This document shows positions 63,512-64,000 of a DNA stretch of 64,000 bases, one piece after another; position 1 is the first letter of the stretch; every line of letters starts with the position of its first letter. The translations under genes were made by a program, and so were the position numbers. This stretch comes from Brugia malayi (Eukaryota; Nematoda; Chromadorea; Rhabditida; Onchocercidae). The DNA is taken from positions 3,130,528 through 3,194,527 of the forward strand of contig NW_025062475.1 of the NCBI RefSeq assembly GCF_000002995.4. The letters are read 5' to 3'. The notes under the pieces were generated by a model. The model saw only the letters and a program-made list of their open reading frames with translations. It did no database searches and had not been told where the DNA came from.

Positions 63512-64000
63512 GTTATCATTTTTACTTTCTTCTTTTTTTTTTTTTTTTTTTGCTATTTAATATAATTTAAAGTTAAAAAAAAAATGAAATTTAAGAAATG
63601 ATAATAAAGATATATTTTAAATTGCGATTATAAAAAATAATTGAAAATTAGAAATTATAATTTATAACATATATTATCGCTTAATAAACAACAAATTCGT
63701 GCTGTGAAAAAAAAACAAAATTTTAATTTTTAATGATAATTTTTAATTTAAAAAAAATATTTATAAAAAAAAATATTTAAAAAAAATATTTAAAAAAAAA
63801 AAATATATATGTAAAAGATTTGCATTATTTTTTACAATTCTCATTTCATCTCATTATTCATCTAAATCGTTTATTTTCATTTTTAATTTTGATCTTTTTT
63901 TTTTTTTTTTTTTTTCAAAATTCCTGGAATTTATCTCAAATTTCAATGATTGTCAAAAAAAAAAAAAAAAAAATGCGACATTTTCTTGTTTTCTTTTCAA
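63512..64000. other. intron of the secreted-protein gene
   Basis: AT-rich with long A and T runs and no splice-bounded open frame. It is probably the start of an intron whose acceptor lies beyond the window. Confidence 0.5.

Overview
This is an AT-rich eukaryotic window whose gene architecture points to a nematode. Genes have many small exons, short introns with TTTCAG/TTTTAG acceptors, acceptor-like sites just upstream of several start codons (as expected for spliced-leader trans-splicing), and abundant poly(A)/poly(T) runs. The gene families fit a nematode: a Cys-loop receptor, a Kv channel, a TNNI3K-type kinase and a NEDD8 E1 subunit. Composition and intron style would suit a spirurid or filarial worm, but nothing here fixes the species. 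Most real exons are shorter than a typical ORF cut-off, so the gene models were assembled by hand from splice sites, reading phase and family conservation.

Left part (1-14.6 kb): a tRNA-Leu(CAG), then about 6 kb without a convincing exon, rich in microsatellites, then the last exon of an unidentified plus-strand gene (6807-7045). About 100 bp after its poly(A) signal starts a ten-exon gene for a 542-residue protein with two Myb/SANT-like (zeste-type) repeats and a coiled coil. The spacing suggests a two-gene operon.

Centre-left (14.6-26.4 kb): a plus-strand gene for a TNNI3K-type ankyrin-repeat kinase. It begins with a 40-nt first exon encoding a myristoylation-type N-terminus, contains a GC-AG intron, and appears to have two alternative 3' terminal exons separated by an intron carrying a dense G-run cluster. 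It is followed by a small tetraspanin-like gene containing a 30-nt microexon.

Centre (27.8-44.8 kb): a minus-strand 12-exon voltage-gated K+ channel (T1 domain with a perfect zinc motif, S1-S6, TVGYGD filter) that lacks the second proline of the S6 PXP motif. Its upstream side is a gene-poor 9-kb stretch.

Right part (44.9-64 kb): a small plus-strand gene for a secreted peptide whose frame is cut by a TAA just after a splice junction; the minus-strand NEDD8-activating enzyme regulatory subunit (NAE1/ULA-1); a moderately GC-rich divergent promoter region with a DR5-type nuclear-receptor site; a plus-strand Cys-loop ligand-gated ion channel with a PSR rather than PAR selectivity motif; and the first four exons of an unidentified secreted protein that runs off the right edge.

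Functionally the genes look unrelated: neuromuscular signalling (Kv channel, Cys-loop receptor, possible neuropeptide), cytosolic kinase signalling, neddylation and transcription. No mobile element, rRNA, CRISPR array or bacterial insert was recognised.
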